A program made the translations under genes and the position numbers. Below are positions 7,132 to 8,220 of a stretch of 8,220 nt of DNA, piece after piece; positions within the stretch are counted from its first letter, which is position 1; the number at the start of each line of letters is the position of its first letter. A model generated the notes under the pieces. The model did not search any database. It saw nothing but the letters and a program-made list of their open reading frames with translations, and had not been told where the DNA came from. The DNA comes from Oscillospiraceae bacterium (GTDB lineage Bacteria > Bacillota_A > Clostridia > Oscillospirales > Oscillospiraceae): positions 1 to 8,220 of the forward strand of contig JAFQPT010000311.1 of NCBI GenBank assembly GCA_017411665.1. Direction: 5' to 3'.

Positions 7132-7971
7132 TTAAACCATCAGATGGTCATCGGTAGAGCGAACAGTGATGTCGGAAATGTTGACACCCATGGGCTGGTT
7201 GATCAGGTAAACGATGTTTTCGGCCAGTGCGCGAGGAGAGATGCTGTAGCAACCAATGGATTCCATGTCTGCCAATTCAGGACGAGCACCAAAGCTCATT
7301 GACATCTGCCCATTATCCATGAACAAATGACCTGCCAGGCCTACAGACGCAGCGGGATTTACAAGTCCCATTGCCAGCTCAGTACCCATGGTGGCGCTGG
7401 GAGCCAGCGTGCTCAGCTTGATTTTGCCGTGGCATTCATGACGCATGGAGCGAGTGAGGTAGTTGACTGCCTGCTTGACAGCGGAGTAAACGGCTGCGCC
7501 CGCAGCAGGAAAATTGCCGCCGGTGGAGGAGATGTTGATGATCTGGCCTTCGCCCTGTGCCATCATGGGATTGTAAGCAGCGCACATACCGTACAGAGTG
7601 CCCTTCAAGCCGATGTCAATACACTGTTCCCACTTGTCCAGCGCAATTTCCCAGTCAGCGAAGTAAGCAACGGGCATATTGCATGCATTGTTGACCAGAA
7701 CGTCGATCTTACCGCACTGTTCCACAGCATAGTTGACCAGACCGAATACATCTTCCTTCTTGGAAACGTCGGTAACCTTCCACAGGCACTTGCCGCCCTT
7801 AGCGATGATGCCGTCTGCAACAGCCTTCAGCTTTTCTTCACGACGAGCACCGATAACGGGGATGCCGCCCATTTCAGCGATGATTTCAGCAGTTTCTTTG
7901 CCGAAACCATTGGAAGCGCCGGTGATGACAACGACTTTGCCTTCTACATAATTCTTCTGAATGTAAGACAT
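7132..7971 (-). CDS. Short-chain dehydrogenase/reductase, first tandem copy
   Basis: First gene of the operon: a 279-aa classical SDR, paralogous to the next gene. TGASNGFG (17-24), GARR (41-44, NADP(H)-type), TDV (67-69), NNAC (94-97), INISS (146-150) and Y162-x3-K166 are all in place, so it should be active. Ungapped comparison with the second copy gives 204 of 279 identical residues by hand count. Residues 1-20, 171-185 and 251-260 are identical, while 41-75, 101-123 and 221-235 differ most. AAGGAGG lies 7 bases upstream of the ATG at 7971. The gene is preceded by a promoter with a Rex operator. The pairing with an Old Yellow Enzyme-like reductase resembles pathways in which a C=C bond and a neighbouring carbonyl are reduced in turn (for example daidzein and dihydrodaidzein reductases, or Bai proteins); this is analogy, not identification. 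Confidence 0.92.
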   Translation of the reverse strand: MSYIQKNYVEGKVVVITGASNGFGKETAEIIAEMGGIPVIGARREEKLKAVADGIIAKGGKCLWKVTDVSKKEDVFGLVNYAVEQCGKIDVLVNNACNMPVAYFADWEIALDKWEQCIDIGLKGTLYGMCAAYNPMMAQGEGQIINISSTGGNFPAAGAAVYSAVKQAVNYLTRSMRHECHGKIKLSTLAPSATMGTELAMGLVNPAASVGLAGHLFMDNGQMSMSFGARPELADMESIGCYSISPRALAENIVYLINQPMGVNISDITVRSTDDHLMV

Positions 7972-7995
7972 ATAAAGACCTCCTTGATAAATGCT

Positions 7996-8012
7996 GACCG
8001 CGCCCTGCGGTC
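7996..8012 (-). other. Stem-loop at the 5' end of the SDR operon mRNA
   Basis: GACCGC and GCGGTC form a perfect 6-bp GC-rich stem with a five-base loop. With the predicted transcript start near 8017, this hairpin begins within about 5 bases of the 5' end and ends well before the ribosome binding site. There is no T run, so it is not a terminator. Such 5' hairpins can protect mRNA from decay; that role is inferred. Confidence 0.45.
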
Positions 8013-8023
8013 TTGTTGTCTAT

Positions 8024-8053
8024 ATTGTAAAGGCAAAAAACATTGTGAATCAA
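8024..8053 (-). promoter_or_regulatory. Promoter of the SDR-SDR-flavin reductase operon
   Basis: On the minus strand, TTGATT (plus-strand 8048-8053) and TACAAT (8024-8029) are 18 bases apart, a reasonable sigma-70-type pair. The start would be near 8017, about 45 bases before the ATG at 7971. The -35 box lies inside the Rex operator. Confidence 0.65.
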
Positions 8054-8060
8054 TTCACCA
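8043..8060. promoter_or_regulatory. rex: Rex operator (ROP site)
   Basis: TTGTGAA-TCAA-TTCACCA matches the well-known Rex consensus TTGTGAA-N4-TTCACAA at 13 of the 14 defined bases, with one change in the right arm. It covers the -35 hexamer of the operon promoter, the position expected for repression by occlusion. The rex gene lies downstream of the same block of genes. NADH accumulation should release Rex and switch the reductase genes on. Confidence 0.88.
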
Positions 8061-8072
8061 AGAATTGGATGG

Positions 8073-8142
8073 GTGCAAATGTGCACGATATAACAATAGT
8101 GTAAAATCTTGCACGAATAAGCATGGTGGTGCACTTTTGCAC
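8073..8142. repeat. Three 28-base-spaced copies of a GTGCA-N4-TGCAC site
   Basis: Site 1 is 8073-8086 (GTGCA-AATG-TGCAC) and site 3 is 8129-8142 (GTGCA-CTTT-TGCAC), both perfect 5-bp inverted repeats. Site 2 at 8101-8114 keeps the right half (TGCAC) and a degraded left half (GTAAA). The starts are exactly 28 bases apart, and each copy is followed by GA. They lie about 56 to 125 bases upstream of the predicted operon start, a usual place for activator sites. The binding protein is not known. Confidence 0.6.
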
Positions 8143-8182
8143 GAAAACGCAAAACAGGGAAATGAAATCATAAACAAGTTTC

Positions 8183-8211
8183 TTGCTATTTTTCTGATAA
8201 TTCTTTAGAAT
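8183..8211 (+). promoter_or_regulatory. Candidate divergent promoter leaving the window
   Basis: TTGCTA (8183-8188) and TAGAAT (8206-8211) are 17 bases apart on the plus strand, with a predicted start at the very edge of the window. If real, it drives a gene outside the window divergently from the reductase operon, and the repeats at 8073-8142 would lie between the two promoters. The region is AT-rich, so chance matches are easy. Confidence 0.35.
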
Positions 8212-8220
8212 AATAATGGA

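Noticed and set aside
4330..7971. Part of a bile-acid 7-alpha-dehydroxylation (bai) operon
   Set aside because: No BaiB, BaiE, BaiF or BaiG genes are present, the SDRs are longer than BaiA (249 aa), and the gene order differs. Only the family resemblance of the flavin enzyme is kept.
8073..8142. Short CRISPR array
   Set aside because: The period is 28 bases in total with only a 14-base palindromic core conserved, so there is no room for spacers. Operator sites fit better.
6245..8208. Two plus-strand frames of nearly 300 codons (6245-7135 and 7327-8208) opposite the SDR genes
   Set aside because: They resemble each other only because the two SDR genes beneath them are paralogous. No ribosome binding sites or domain motifs support them.

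Overview
The window looks like chromosome of a Gram-positive, low-to-middle GC anaerobe of the Firmicutes, most likely a gut-type Clostridia (the order is a guess). The support is a Rex-type NADH sensor with a matching Rex operator, strong AGGAGG ribosome binding sites, a yybP-ykoY (manganese) riboswitch with a transcription-terminator platform, a Firmicutes-style cardiolipin synthase, and a BaiCD/BaiH/FadH-like flavin reductase carrying an iron-sulfur cluster motif.

Left block (1-2648, minus strand): a cardiolipin synthase gene is followed after 11 bases by an AI-2E family (PerM-like) transporter gene that runs off the left edge. The transporter's ribosome binding site overlaps the cls stop codon, so the two form a tight envelope operon.

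Centre (2649-3570, plus strand): a good sigma-70-type promoter (TTGCAA, 17 bases, TATGAT) overlaps an 8-bp inverted repeat. It starts a leader that folds as a yybP-ykoY Mn2+ riboswitch, with a terminator that competes with the aptamer for the same bases. The only gene behind it is a TetR-family regulator, closed by a perfect 16-bp stem terminator. Riboswitches of this class usually control manganese exporters or related membrane proteins, so a lone transcription factor as the target is the most unusual thing here.

Right block (3575-8060, minus strand): two tandem short-chain dehydrogenases of equal length (279 aa, about 73% identical by my block count), then a 630-aa Old Yellow Enzyme/dienoyl-CoA-reductase-like protein (FMN barrel, Fe-S motif, FAD/NAD module), then rex. 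The promoter ahead of the first SDR has a near-consensus Rex operator lying over its -35 box. The block therefore reads as a redox-sink module, reducing some C=C/C=O substrate, that is derepressed when NADH is high, with rex as its downstream neighbour. Upstream of the Rex site are three copies of a GTGCA-N4-TGCAC-like site spaced exactly 28 bases apart, then a candidate promoter pointing off the right edge. This suggests a second, substrate-specific regulator encoded divergently outside the window. The substrate cannot be read from the sequence; steroids or bile acids, flavonoids and other enones are possibilities.

No tRNA, rRNA, insertion sequence or CRISPR array was seen.
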